In this document: positions 6,995-15,557 of the stretch, piece after piece | How the letters are laid out: every line of letters starts with the position of its first letter | Position numbering within the stretch: position 1 is the stretch's first letter | IMG/VR virus record: IMGVR_UViG_3300042924_007338 | Span: 1 to 21,569 of that record | DNA length: 21,569 nucleotides | Source of the DNA: a virus | Strand: one strand, 5' to 3' | Notes under the pieces: generated by a model | Told to the model about the DNA's origin: nothing | Seen by the model: only the letters and a program-made list of their open reading frames with translations | The model's database searches: none | Made by a program: the position numbers and the translations under genes

Positions 6995-8236
6995 ATGGCC
7001 CTCTCTCTCGTCGAACTGCTGAAGCTCTCCAACAACCCGCTGATCCAGGGCGTGATCGAGAACATCGTCACGTCTGATCAGCTCGTGGCGAACCTGCCGC
7101 TGGTGCCGGTCCGCGGGAAGTCCTTCGACTTCAACCGCGAGAAGGCGCTCCCCGCGGTGTCGAAGCCCTCGCCCGGCGCGACGATCAGCGTGACCGACGC
7201 GCTCACGTTCTCGCGCGTGTCGGCGTACTGCCGCTCGCTCGTCGTCGACCAGGCGATCAACACCCTCGACGCCGCGCAGACCTCGATGGCGAACGCGAAG
7301 GCGATCGCGATCTCGAAGGCGTCGAAGTCGATCGGCCGCACGTACGGCGACGACATCATCACCGGCAACGCGAACTGGACCGTGACCGTCGCCGAGCTCG
7401 GTTCGTCCGGCGCGTCCGGCGCGACCATCGTGGTGGGCCCCGGCCACGATCCCGCGCTCGGCCCCGGCCTCATCAAGTACACGCACTCGGGCACGACCGT
7501 GCAGTACAAGGCCCCGGGCGATTCGGAGTACGGCACCGCGGTGACCTACGCGACGGCGGTGAAGGTCTACTCCTCGAACGAGGACAAGTGGGTCACGGTC
7601 ACCCTCGCCGGCACGCTCTCGGCGAACGGCACCACGGTGTTCACGTTCGCGCCGACCTCGAGCACGACCGAGGTGGACGGCCTGCTGCGGCTCATCACCA
7701 GCGGGCAGACCGTGAGCTCCTCGGGCACCAACGGCGACGCCATCGCGCTCGCCACGCTCGACCAGCTCGCCGACCTCGTGAAGGTGGGCCGGGGCAAGGC
7801 CTACGTCATGAACAGCCGCACGCGCCGCAGCGTGATGGCGCTCCTGCGCGCCCTCGGCGGCGTGACCATGATGGAGGTCTCTCAGAACTACATCCCGGCG
7901 CTGCGCGAGACCGTGGTGGTGCCGAGCTACAACGGCATCCCGATCTTCGTGTCGGACTACTGCCCGCTCAACCGCGCCAAGGGCTCCCTGAGCACCGGCG
8001 CGGTGGTCTTCTGCGCGTCGCTCGACGCGGACGAGGGCGTGCACGGCTTCTACTCCGACAGCGCGATGGGCGACGAGCTCGCCCACGAGCTGATCGCGTC
8101 GGAGAACGGCGTCACGGTGCTGAACCTGGGCACCGACTCGACCACCGACAGCCAGAAGGTGCGCGTCAAGGCCTACATGGGCCTTGCCGTGCGCTCCGAC
8201 CTGGCCATCGCGATGGCCGACGAGATCACCAACTGA
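6995..8236 (+). CDS. Major capsid protein, HK97-fold type, with inserted beta-rich domain
   Basis: Main shell subunit. 413 residues. The start ATG 6995 has AGGAG eight bases upstream, among the better ribosome sites here. The flanks fit an HK97-like coat: helix-rich N-terminus, SFDFNREKALPA and a DQAINTLDAAQTSMANAKAIAISKA-type spine helix. Then come DDIITGN (about 120-126) and, after a gap, EVDGLLRLI (226-234), which in ordinary coats lie nearly next to each other. Between them, residues ~127-225 form a Thr/Val/Ser/Gly-rich, beta-type segment likely to be a surface domain. The C-terminal half (PSYNGIPIFVSDY, then AMGDELAHELIASENGVTVLN) fits the A and P domains. There is no N-terminal pro-domain. 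Function follows from position and pattern. Confidence 0.88.
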   Translation: MALSLVELLKLSNNPLIQGVIENIVTSDQLVANLPLVPVRGKSFDFNREKALPAVSKPSPGATISVTDALTFSRVSAYCRSLVVDQAINTLDAAQTSMANAKAIAISKASKSIGRTYGDDIITGNANWTVTVAELGSSGASGATIVVGPGHDPALGPGLIKYTHSGTTVQYKAPGDSEYGTAVTYATAVKVYSSNEDKWVTVTLAGTLSANGTTVFTFAPTSSTTEVDGLLRLITSGQTVSSSGTNGDAIALATLDQLADLVKVGRGKAYVMNSRTRRSVMALLRALGGVTMMEVSQNYIPALRETVVVPSYNGIPIFVSDYCPLNRAKGSLSTGAVVFCASLDADEGVHGFYSDSAMGDELAHELIASENGVTVLNLGTDSTTDSQKVRVKAYMGLAVRSDLAIAMADEITN

Positions 8237-8263
8237 CCTGGCCCGCACCCGCTGGAGTCCGCC

Positions 8264-8539
8264 ATGCCCGTCTCCGAAGCCCGCAGCGACGCCGTCTTTC
8301 TGCTCCGTCTCGCGTATCCCGCGTTCACGGGGCACCTCGGCATGATCGCGCCGCACGGCGTGTCTTTCGTCGACGGGGTGGCGCAGAACGGCGTAACGGA
8401 GAAGGCCGCGACGCGGCTCATCGGGTGCATCGGTCCTACGCTCTCCATCGTCGGCCCGTGGGAGGTCCCGGTTGACCCCGTGCCTCCCGCGGCGCCGGCG
8501 CCCCCCGTCAAGCCCATCAAGCCCCTGCGGAGCCGCTGA
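8264..8539 (+). CDS. Small hypothetical protein downstream of the capsid gene
   Basis: 91 residues. The core contains GVSFVDGVAQNGVTEKAATRLIG, a pattern I associate with short phage proteins encoded after the capsid gene; precise role unknown. The C-terminus is a Pro/Ala/Lys tail (from about residue 66). The start ATG 8264 has GGAG upstream. The stop overlaps the next start by one base (TGATG), which suggests coupling. Confidence 0.6.
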   Translation: MPVSEARSDAVFLLRLAYPAFTGHLGMIAPHGVSFVDGVAQNGVTEKAATRLIGCIGPTLSIVGPWEVPVDPVPPAAPAPPVKPIKPLRSR

Positions 8540-8940
8540 TGGTGTGGGCGACCACCACCACGGTCGACGCCCGCTCCGTCGCTGCGCGCGGCGCGCTGTC
8601 GGCCTTCTCGGCTGCAGCCGTCGCGCGTGGCGATGCCGCGGTCACGGATTACGACGACTTCATCACCGCCGCCCACGGGCAGGTGGTCGAGGTCCTTGCG
8701 CAGCGCGGGATCACCGAGGCGTCGGTGTCGAGCACGGCCGGTGTGACGCGCGCGGAGACGGACCTCGTGCTCGCGCTGCTCTTCGAGAGCGTGCAACAGA
8801 TCGCCCGCGAGGGCACGGGCGACCAGTTCGCGCAGCAGGCGGCGTTCTTCCGCGACTCCTTCGAGCGCGAGATCGCACGCGCGCAGCCTATCGACGACGT
8901 GCGCGGCACCGGCCGCGGGTTCGGGTGGGGCCGTGGCTGA
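8539..8940 (+). CDS. Head-tail connector (adaptor)-like protein
   Basis: 133 residues, mostly helical. It includes DYDDFITAAHGQVVEVLAQRG near the middle and a helix with EREIARAQ near the end. Small helical proteins at this spot, between capsid and tail genes, usually form the adaptor ring under the portal (gp6/gp15-like). No diagnostic motif is visible, so the assignment is by position. The C-terminus is Gly/Arg-rich. The 3' end overlaps the next gene by eight bases. Confidence 0.6.
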   Translation: MVWATTTTVDARSVAARGALSAFSAAAVARGDAAVTDYDDFITAAHGQVVEVLAQRGITEASVSSTAGVTRAETDLVLALLFESVQQIAREGTGDQFAQQAAFFRDSFEREIARAQPIDDVRGTGRGFGWGRG

Positions 8941-9418
8941 CCTCTCGGCGATTCCCGCGAAGATCCAGGCGCTCGCCGTTGCGGCGGTGACCACGCTCAA
9001 GGGCGTGCAGGCGCACGCCGACATCACCGACCCGGAGTTTCCCGGCGCGCTCTTCCACCGCGGCGTGTCGGTGGGGATCGTGGCCACGGACTACCGCACG
9101 GGCGAGACGGGCATCAACCGCGCGATGACGCCGCGGTACAAGCTGATCCGCGTCGCGGTGCGCGTGGGCTACCTGTTCGGCCGCGACGCGCTCTCGGTGA
9201 GCGCCACGGCGCGCGGGAGCTTCGACGGCGCGAGCATCGACGCGGCCTCCGACCTCGACACGATCGAGGCGGCGGTGACGCAGGCGACCTCGTGGTCGGG
9301 CACGACCCCGGCCATCGTGAGCGTGCGTCGCTCGGGGCCGACGTCGTGCGACCGGATCGCGGAGCTGAACAGGGCGCTGGCGACGGTGTTCTTCGACGTG
9401 GAGGTGAGCATCACATGA
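8933..9418 (+). CDS. Neck or tail-terminator-like protein
   Basis: 161 residues, mixed alpha/beta. A helical N-terminus (IPAKIQALAVAAVTTLKGVQAHADI) is followed by strands such as KLIRVAVRVGYLFG and ATVFFDVEVSIT. A beta-rich protein of this size ending in strands, just before the major tail gene cluster, suits a tail terminator or head-closure protein. No decisive motif is seen. GTG 8933 has GGTGGGG upstream and overlaps the previous gene by eight bases. The stop overlaps the next start as ATGA. Confidence 0.55.
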   Translation: MADLSAIPAKIQALAVAAVTTLKGVQAHADITDPEFPGALFHRGVSVGIVATDYRTGETGINRAMTPRYKLIRVAVRVGYLFGRDALSVSATARGSFDGASIDAASDLDTIEAAVTQATSWSGTTPAIVSVRRSGPTSCDRIAELNRALATVFFDVEVSIT

Positions 9419-9936
9419 GCATCAACGTCCGCAGCAACGTCAGCGCGCTGCGCCTCATGGAGCTGCAGCTCCGTGGCGTGGTCGAGAAGATGGGCGAGAC
9501 GTGGGCGATCGCCTTCGACGGCCCCGCCACGGCCCGTCGTCCCTACCCCACACTGCGCCCGCGCAAGGGTCCTGCGGGCAAGCAGCCGACCAACGCGGAG
9601 GTGTTGCAGTACCTCGAGGCGAGCGGGCGCACGCTCACGAAGCTCGATGCGGCCTTCAAGGCGCGGGCGCTCTCGTACGTGCTGGCGCGCTTCCGCGGCA
9701 AGGCCATCCCGCAGCCGCAGAACGTGATGTTCGCGCTGGCGCCGTTCGTCAAAGAGACCTTCCTCGCGCGCGCCCTGCACTCGGGCGCGGACATCGAGGG
9801 GGAGATCCCGGCGAACAGCGCGGAGTGGACGGAGCGCAAGCGCAAGCTCGGGCTGTCGACGAACAAGATGAAGGCCTCGGGCCAGTTGGCCTCGTGGCTC
9901 AAGGATTCGCGGTTCCGCGTGGTGCGGGTGAAGTGA
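9415..9936 (+). CDS. Neck/head-tail joining protein, HK97 gp10-like by position
   Basis: 173 residues. ATG 9415 overlaps the preceding stop as ATGA; the frame opens further upstream, but that part is only the shadow of the neighbouring gene. The protein is basic, with long helices (MELQLRGVVEKMGETWAIAFDG near the start) and a Lys/Arg-rich C-terminus. The position directly before the major tail protein suggests a head-completion or neck role. No family motif is certain. Confidence 0.55.
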   Translation: MSINVRSNVSALRLMELQLRGVVEKMGETWAIAFDGPATARRPYPTLRPRKGPAGKQPTNAEVLQYLEASGRTLTKLDAAFKARALSYVLARFRGKAIPQPQNVMFALAPFVKETFLARALHSGADIEGEIPANSAEWTERKRKLGLSTNKMKASGQLASWLKDSRFRVVRVK

Positions 9937-9943
9937 GGGCGAG

Positions 9944-11206
9944 ATGACCTGGGAGAACGTCAACAAGCGCAACGGCATCGTGCGGTTCGGTCGTGAGGCG
10001 ACCTTCGGCACGGCGTCGAGCAACATGAAGGCCCTGCTCAACCGCGCCGACCCGCCGTGGCCGCTCGCGGGCAAGACGCAGAAGATGATCGCGCGTCAGG
10101 ACAGCCTGACCTCGCGCCGCGCGTACCAGACGCCGGTGAAGGGGATGAAGAGCGGGAGCCCGGTGGCCCTCGCGGTCGACGTGAAGCCCCCCTCGGGGCG
10201 GCTCAACGCGTCGGCCACGCCGGTGGCGTTCTCGCACGCCGACGCGCTCTCGCACCAGCTCCTGTGGCGCGCGGCGATGGGCGGCGAGCTCACGCCCGCG
10301 GCCGGGTCCGCGGTGGTGAGCGTGTCGAGCGCAGACGTGACGGTGACCACGGGGCACGGCACCCGCTTCGCCATCGGGCAGTGGTTCCTCTACGAGGCCA
10401 CGGGCGGCGGGCTCACGCTGCACCAGGTCACGGGCATCGCGACCGACGTGCTCACGGTGCAGCCTCCGCTCCCGGGCACGCCGCAGGCGGGCGAGGTGAT
10501 CCGCAACCTCTACAACTACTTCCTCGCCGAGGACGACACGCAGACGTTTACCGTCGACCACGCGCCGATCGAGGCCGGGTCGAACGAGGCGCAGTCGCGC
10601 GGTCGGGGCTGCGTGTTCTCGCCGGAGCTCACCCTCCCGCTCGGTGAGGTCCCCATGCTCACCCTCACGGGCACGGCGGCGGACCACGACGGCTTCGGCG
10701 ACCTGTCGCTCTCCGAGACGGCGGTGAGCGACGACATGGCCGCGCCCTTCGCCCTGGACGTGTCCACGGGCAACGGCGGGCTGTGGCTCGCGTCGTCGCT
10801 CTCGAGCACGCCCTCGGCGTCGCTCATCACGGCGGTCAGGCTGACGATCCCGCGGCAGTGGCAGGAGATCCCGGGCGCCGGCGGCGTGTCCTCCCTCGCG
10901 GCGATCAAGGAGGTCGCGAGCCCGCAGCAGCAGATCCAGGTGCAGATCACCCTGCGCGGCGGGACCGCGGAGGTCACTGCGTTCGCGAACATGAGCTCGC
11001 GGCACCTCGTGCTCTTCGGCTTCTCGGGCACGGGCACCTCGGGCCGGGCGTTCCTCGTGCACGTGCCGAACGCGGTCCCCGCGACGCCGCCCACGGTGGT
11101 GCCCGACGGGGAGCTGGCGTTCTGCCAGATGGTCCTCACGGCGCAGAGGAACAGCCTCGCGGCCACGGACCTCGGCTCCTCCAACGTGATCGTGGCGTGG
11201 GGCTGA
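9944..11206 (+). CDS. Major tail protein (tail tube)
   Basis: Predicted subunit of the tail tube, stacked around the tape measure. 420 residues and beta-rich. It sits before a tail-chaperone gene pair and the tape measure, the usual siphovirus order. Around residues 120-175 there is a repetitive beta segment (VVSVSSADVTVTTGHG, then VTGIATDVLTVQPPLPG) that looks like an inserted surface domain. The C-terminal half has alternating strands typical of tube proteins. ATG 9944 lies seven bases after the preceding stop, with GAGGG upstream. Confidence 0.75.
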   Translation: MTWENVNKRNGIVRFGREATFGTASSNMKALLNRADPPWPLAGKTQKMIARQDSLTSRRAYQTPVKGMKSGSPVALAVDVKPPSGRLNASATPVAFSHADALSHQLLWRAAMGGELTPAAGSAVVSVSSADVTVTTGHGTRFAIGQWFLYEATGGGLTLHQVTGIATDVLTVQPPLPGTPQAGEVIRNLYNYFLAEDDTQTFTVDHAPIEAGSNEAQSRGRGCVFSPELTLPLGEVPMLTLTGTAADHDGFGDLSLSETAVSDDMAAPFALDVSTGNGGLWLASSLSSTPSASLITAVRLTIPRQWQEIPGAGGVSSLAAIKEVASPQQQIQVQITLRGGTAEVTAFANMSSRHLVLFGFSGTGTSGRAFLVHVPNAVPATPPTVVPDGELAFCQMVLTAQRNSLAATDLGSSNVIVAWG

Positions 11207-11208
11207 TC

Positions 11209-11700
11209 GTGCCGAACCCCTCACACCCCCTGTGGGCCGCGTGCTCGGGCGACCCGGCCATCGCGACGACGAAGCCGAACAGCCCCGAGCGCGAGGCGCT
11301 CATGGCCTACGTCAAGGGCCGCGAGGTCGCGCAGCTCGCCGCGGTGACCCTCGTGCCGGGACAGCAGCCCGTCCTCGTGGAACTCGCGCCCCTCAGCGCG
11401 AAGCTCCGCGCGGCGGCGCTCGGATTCCCCAACGAGCCGCAGCGCCGCCTCGTCGCGTGCCAGTACGCGGCGCGCAAGGTGATGACCGCGTGGACCGTCG
11501 AGGGCACGCAGGTCACGGGCTCCGCGGAGGAGCTCGACGCGACCGACGGCGTCCTGTCCGAGAAGGGCGTTGCGCGGCTGCAGGAGCTCGTGGGCGGCGA
11601 GGGCATCGAGGAGCTCGGGAGCCTGGCGCTGCAGCGGGCCACGGTGCACCCGAGGGCCCTGAGCCCTTTCGTGCTGCCGTCGCACTCGGGCGGCGCGTAG
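11209..11700 (+). CDS. Tail assembly chaperone, short form (gpG-like)
   Basis: Predicted chaperone that keeps the tape measure soluble while the tail tube grows around it. 163 residues from GTG 11209, two bases after the major tail stop. Seen: helical segments PEREALMAYVKGREVAQLAAV and RLQELVGGEGIEELGSLALQ, with no membrane segment. The position between tail tube and tape measure is the hallmark place of lambda gpG analogues. The heptamer CCCTTTC near its 3' end, 27 bases upstream of its stop codon, is in the right frame to make a longer fusion with the next frame. Confidence 0.7.
   Translation: MPNPSHPLWAACSGDPAIATTKPNSPEREALMAYVKGREVAQLAAVTLVPGQQPVLVELAPLSAKLRAAALGFPNEPQRRLVACQYAARKVMTAWTVEGTQVTGSAEELDATDGVLSEKGVARLQELVGGEGIEELGSLALQRATVHPRALSPFVLPSHSGGA
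11664..11670 (+). other. Predicted -1 ribosomal frameshift site CCCTTTC
   Basis: In the chaperone frame the bases read agC CCT TTC, a perfect X XXY YYZ slippery heptamer. A -1 slip moves both tRNAs to CCC and TTT. The 0-frame stop TAG is at 11698-11700, and the -1 frame then stays open to 12155. This matches the conserved frameshift of lambda G/GT-type tail genes. Confidence 0.6.
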
Positions 11701-12155
11701 CCGTCGTCGAGGCGACGGAGAGGGAGTGCGGGTGCAGGCGCGCGGAGAAAGCTCGGACGAGTCCACGAACGCCCGAGGCGCGCGCCGCCGCGGAGCGTGG
11801 CGCCGAGGGCGCGCGCGTGGCGTGGGGGTGCGGTCGGGGCGGGAAACCCAGGGCGAACCTCGCGTTGCTCGCCGAGAGCTTCTGGCGCGCGGTGGCGCCG
11901 GGTGCCCCCGCGTGCGAGGGGTGCCCCTTCGAGGGCGTCTACCACCCGCGCGATGGCTGGACGCGGGAGGTGTTCGACGCGATGGCGCTGACCTCCACGG
12001 GCGACGGCGGCGTCGGGATGCCCTGGCCCGAGGCGCTCGGACGGGACGTCACAGCGGCGGACCGGGAGGCCATCCTCGCGGTGCAGACGGCGCGGGCGGC
12101 GATGGTGCGCGCGGAGCGTGCGGAGCGGGAGGCACGGGAAGCCCGGGAGGAGTAG
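11670..12155 (+). CDS. Tail assembly chaperone, -1 frameshift extension (gpT-like)
   Basis: C-terminal part of a predicted fusion of about 315 residues: 154 from the upstream frame, then 161 from here. The convincing coding section starts near 11855, with LALLAESFWRAVAPGAP, a CEGCPFEG Cys pair, HPRDGWTREVFDAMALTS, and a charged C-terminal helix of Arg/Glu/Ala. The part from 11671 to about 11850 is Arg-rich with less typical codons, as expected for a linker. No start codon with a good ribosome site opens this frame; GTG 11817 is the best independent start if frameshifting does not occur. The long form would bind the tape measure through the first half and tail subunits through this half, as in lambda. 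Confidence 0.62.
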   Translation, partial: RAAVALGRRVAVVEATERECGCRRAEKARTSPRTPEARAAAERGAEGARVAWGCGRGGKPRANLALLAESFWRAVAPGAPACEGCPFEGVYHPRDGWTREVFDAMALTSTGDGGVGMPWPEALGRDVTAADREAILAVQTARAAMVRAERAEREAREAREE

Positions 12156-12164
12156 CCTCGCCGC

Positions 12165-12437
12165 GTGCTGATCTTCGCGACGGGGTGGAGTCCTCGGGGC
12201 GTGCGCGCGATGCGTGCGCGTCACCCGCTGGTGCGGTGGTGGGAGCCCGGGAGCGCGACGCTCGCCGACGTGATCCGCGCGGCGTGCGGGTGCGACGCCG
12301 ACGTGCTCGACGGGCCTGCGCCGACGGATGCGTGCGCGCCGCTCTGGTGCGGGCCGTGGGCGGGTGCGGTGCGGTGCGACGGGACGTGTCGGGAGGTGCA
12401 GCGTGACCGAACGGGTGATCATCGAGGGGGCGGTTGA
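12165..12437 (+). CDS. Small Cys-rich hypothetical protein before the tape measure
   Basis: 90 residues from GTG 12165, filling the gap between chaperone and tape measure and overlapping the tape measure start by 35 bases. Family not recognised. The N-terminal half looks like a real folded protein (LIFATGWSPRGVRAMR, HPLVRWWEPG). Cysteines fall in CGC, APLWCGP and CDGTC. The last ~12 residues lie inside the tape-measure overlap and are Arg/Gly-rich. A Shine-Dalgarno-like GGAGGAG is about 13 bases upstream. Without this gene there would be a 247-base gap in an otherwise packed region. Confidence 0.5.
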   Translation: MLIFATGWSPRGVRAMRARHPLVRWWEPGSATLADVIRAACGCDADVLDGPAPTDACAPLWCGPWAGAVRCDGTCREVQRDRTGDHRGGG

Positions 12438-14715
12438 CGCGGCATTTCAACGGCAGGTAGCGTCCCTCGCGGACGAGCTCAAGCGCGCGCACGACGAGGG
12501 AGCGCGCATCGGGAGCGGCGCGATCGGCTCCAGCTTCTCGCAGCTCCGCGAGCAGATCGGCGAGGCCAGCGGGCGCGCCTCGCGCTTCGCCGTGGGCATG
12601 GGCGAGGTGACCGCGGGCATTGCCGGGGGCGCCGCCGCCGCGGTTGCCGCGGGTGTGGCGTTCGGGCGTCTCGCAGCCCAGGGCGACCTCAACGCGCGCG
12701 CCGCCGCGGGCGTGGCGGGCGGGTATGACCTCGTCTCGCGTGCGACCATGGGCACGGTCACGGCGTTGAGCGCCTACCGCGCGCAGCAGGCGCTCGTGAA
12801 CTCCGGGCTGCGCGTGTCGGGTGAAGAGCTCGCCTCGGTGGCGCGCCACGCGCGCGAGCACCGGGACGTGACGCAGTCCGCCGAGGAGGCGGTGCAAGAG
12901 CTCACCGAGGCGCTCCGCGAGGGCGAAGAGGGCGGGCTGCGCAAGTACGGCATCGCGGTGCAGCAGGGCGCGACGCGCGCGCAGACCTTCGAGAGCGCAC
13001 TGCGTCAGATGCGCGAGGCGGCGCAGGGGACTGATCCCGCGCTGCGCACGGCGAGCGAGAGCATGGACGCGATGTCCAGCGGGGCGACCGACGCGGTGAG
13101 CGCGCTCGCCTCGCTCGCCTCGCAGGGCCTCGGGCTCAACAACGTCGTCAACAACCTCTCGACGGACATCCGCCGTCTCGGGGACGACCTTACGGAGCTT
13201 GCGGCCCGGCGCGCCAACGCGGAACGCAACGCGAGCGAGGAGCGGGAGCGCACGCGGCTTCTTGAGGACGTGCGGCAGAACCGCGCGAACGTGGCGCAGG
13301 TGCTCCGCGAGCAGGGCATGTCCACGGACCTGCTCCCCGACGCGGGGCTCAGCCTGAACCGCTTGAACGCGCAGCAGCTCACGGAGGTTGCCGGGACCAT
13401 CGCGTCGATCCGCTCCGAGGTGGACGACCTCCGCGCGACCAACGAGCAGACGGTGTTGGAGGGCTTCGCGCGCGCGCGGAACTCTGCGACGGGCGTGCTG
13501 AGTTCGGGCAACCTCGAAAGCGTGGCCACCGGGCTCGGGGCGAACGACGCCGAGCGCGCGGTTGATGCGCTGCGCGCTGCGCGCCGCGGCGCAGACCCCA
13601 ACGCCGCAGCAGATCGGCGGCAGTTGCTTGAGACGCGGCTGCGGTTCCTCTCGGGGCAGATCATGGAGGCGCTCAACCCGGCGAGCCCGCGCGACCGTGC
13701 GGCGGCGCCGACGGAGCCGGAAGCGGCGGCGGCATCGGCCGCGGTGACCGCGAACGACAACGCTGGTCCGCGCCGTCCGACGCTCGAAGATCTCATGGGG
13801 CGGGCGTTCGAGCGGAGCGGCCCCGACGCGGGACAGCCCGCGCCCTTCGCCGGGGAGATGGACCCCGAGCAGCTCGCGGCGACGGCGGAGAAGGAGCGCG
13901 AGACGCGGCAGGCGCTGGCGGACGCGACCAACCGCGTTTCCCCCCTCGACGCCCTGCGCCTGCGCGCCCGCGAGGGACGGCGCGACGCGCGCACGGCTTC
14001 GGAGGCATCCCTCGCCGATGTGCGCGACCCCGCGGTGCAGGCCGAGCAGGCGGCACAGCGCGCCCTCGACACCCAGGTCGAGCGCGAGCGGGCCACGAGC
14101 GAGGAGCGCCTGCGCGTGCAGGAGAGCTTCACGGACCAGTGGGAGCGGCTGCACCGACGACAGGCGAGCGCGACCACGGCCTCGGTGGATATGGCGAACA
14201 GCGCCATCAACAAGTTCGGCGAGAGCTTCGGCAAGCACGTCAACCTGATCATCTCCGGGCAGGAGTCGGTCGGTGAGGGCGTGCTCAACATGGTCCAGGA
14301 GGTCGTGACCGGCATCGGGCAGGAGGCGATCGTCAAGGCCGCGATGAGCACGGCCGAGGGCGTTGCGGCGCTCGCGGGCGTGCTGACGGCGCCCCTCGCC
14401 CCGGGGCACTTCGCAGCCGCGGGTGCCTACGCCGCCGTCGGTGTCGCGGCCCTCGGTGCCGGGGCCATCCTCGGCGCGGCCCGGGGCTCGGGCGGTGGCG
14501 GCGCTGCAGCGGGGACGCCGGCGACCGCGCCCGCGCTCCCGCCCCCGACGCAGCAGGACGCCGAGGCGGCGGGCGGGCGCAACCTCACCATCGTGTACGG
14601 CGGCGGCATCCTCGGAAGTCCGCGGGAACTCGCCCGACACGTGCGCGACGTGCTTGAAGAGGGCGAACAGGCTGGCGTGCGGCTCCCGTCGCGCGTGGTG
14701 GAGCGTGCGGCATGA
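12403..14715 (+). CDS. Tail tape measure protein
   Basis: Predicted ruler that fills the tail tube and sets its length. 770 residues from GTG 12403, chosen for GGGAGG about six bases upstream; the frame is open further up, but without a ribosome site. Seen: Ala/Gln/Arg/Glu-rich helical and coiled-coil composition, an N-terminal Ala/Gly hydrophobic segment (about 69-90), and a strongly hydrophobic C-terminal segment (about 652-695) followed by a Gly/Ala/Pro linker. Hydrophobic stretches near the ends are common in tape measures. By the known rule of about 0.15 nm per residue, the tail would be near 110-120 nm. No lysozyme or peptidase motif is recognised. The stop overlaps the next start as ATGA. 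Confidence 0.85.
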   Translation: MTERVIIEGAVDAAFQRQVASLADELKRAHDEGARIGSGAIGSSFSQLREQIGEASGRASRFAVGMGEVTAGIAGGAAAAVAAGVAFGRLAAQGDLNARAAAGVAGGYDLVSRATMGTVTALSAYRAQQALVNSGLRVSGEELASVARHAREHRDVTQSAEEAVQELTEALREGEEGGLRKYGIAVQQGATRAQTFESALRQMREAAQGTDPALRTASESMDAMSSGATDAVSALASLASQGLGLNNVVNNLSTDIRRLGDDLTELAARRANAERNASEERERTRLLEDVRQNRANVAQVLREQGMSTDLLPDAGLSLNRLNAQQLTEVAGTIASIRSEVDDLRATNEQTVLEGFARARNSATGVLSSGNLESVATGLGANDAERAVDALRAARRGADPNAAADRRQLLETRLRFLSGQIMEALNPASPRDRAAAPTEPEAAAASAAVTANDNAGPRRPTLEDLMGRAFERSGPDAGQPAPFAGEMDPEQLAATAEKERETRQALADATNRVSPLDALRLRAREGRRDARTASEASLADVRDPAVQAEQAAQRALDTQVERERATSEERLRVQESFTDQWERLHRRQASATTASVDMANSAINKFGESFGKHVNLIISGQESVGEGVLNMVQEVVTGIGQEAIVKAAMSTAEGVAALAGVLTAPLAPGHFAAAGAYAAVGVAALGAGAILGAARGSGGGGAAAGTPATAPALPPPTQQDAEAAGGRNLTIVYGGGILGSPRELARHVRDVLEEGEQAGVRLPSRVVERAA

Positions 14716-15557
14716 GTGATCAGCTACGGCCCTCGGTGATGCTGGCGGCGCCGTTCGCGTGGACGAGCGGCGGGACCGACCTCGCGATGACCTTTGCCTC
14801 GGGCACGAGCCCGGTGAACGTGACCGTGGCATCGGGCACGTACCGCGTGCTGCTCTCGACGGCTGCGACGGACCTGCTCGCGGTGCTCAACGCGGCCATC
14901 GCGGCGGCGCTCACGGGCGCGGGCCGGTCGGAGACGATCACCTTCGCGATGAACGCGAACGGCCTCGTGACCATCACGGCGTCGGCGGCGGTGACCATGA
15001 GCGCCCTGCACAGCGGCACGCTCGGCGCGATCCTGGGGTTCACCAGCGGCATCGCCGGGAGCTTCACCACGCGCACGGCCGACCGCATGCCCCGGCACGT
15101 CGCGCTCCTCGCGGGGCAGGCGAGCGGCCCGTGGGCGCCGCGGCGCGAGATGGCCGTCGAGCAGGCCGCGGGCGGCACGACCTACGGCGTGATGGGTGCG
15201 CAGGAGACGCACGAGACGGAGATGGTGTTCTCGTTCATCCCCGACGAACCGGGCGTGACCTCGGACGCGATCACCCCGTGGGCGCCCGTGAAGGCCAACC
15301 TTTCGACGGTGGGGAGCCACACGGGCGTGTGGAGCGTGCGGGACATGCTGCGGCTCGCCATCGGGCAGACCTGGACCTACGCGCACGACTACCAGACCGT
15401 CCGGTCGAGTAGCTCGGAGCGCTTCGACTACGTGACGGTCACGCCCGAGACGATTCGCGCGCCGCGCACCTCGCGCACCATCCCCGACGTGATCCGGTAC
15501 ACCACGTGGACGGCGCGGCTCACAAGGGTGAGCCCGTACACGGGGGTGCGGGCGTGA
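14712..15557 (+). CDS. Distal-tail-type protein
   Basis: 281 residues, beta-rich. The position directly after the tape measure suits the distal tail ring protein that starts the tail tip. Residues ~15-120 have the pattern of a beta domain seen in many phage structural proteins: a GTYRVLL strand, then LLAVLNAAIAAALTG helix, ITFAMNANGLVTITASA strands and GAILGFTSG. The C-terminal half has Trp/Tyr-rich strands (WTYAHDYQTV, RYTTWTARLTRV). The start overlaps the tape measure by four bases and the stop overlaps the hub gene by four bases. The exact family is not certain. Confidence 0.6.
   Translation: MSDQLRPSVMLAAPFAWTSGGTDLAMTFASGTSPVNVTVASGTYRVLLSTAATDLLAVLNAAIAAALTGAGRSETITFAMNANGLVTITASAAVTMSALHSGTLGAILGFTSGIAGSFTTRTADRMPRHVALLAGQASGPWAPRREMAVEQAAGGTTYGVMGAQETHETEMVFSFIPDEPGVTSDAITPWAPVKANLSTVGSHTGVWSVRDMLRLAIGQTWTYAHDYQTVRSSSSERFDYVTVTPETIRAPRTSRTIPDVIRYTTWTARLTRVSPYTGVRA

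Noticed and set aside
5657-8356. Very long minus-strand open frame (899 codons) across portal, scaffold and capsid genes
   Set aside because: It crosses three well-supported plus-strand genes and is low-complexity Arg/His/Val-rich sequence, a GC-content artefact.
12049-14832. Minus-strand open frame (927 codons) opposite the tape measure
   Set aside because: Same artefact; the Arg/His/Ala composition has no recognisable domain and the plus strand is a clear tape measure.
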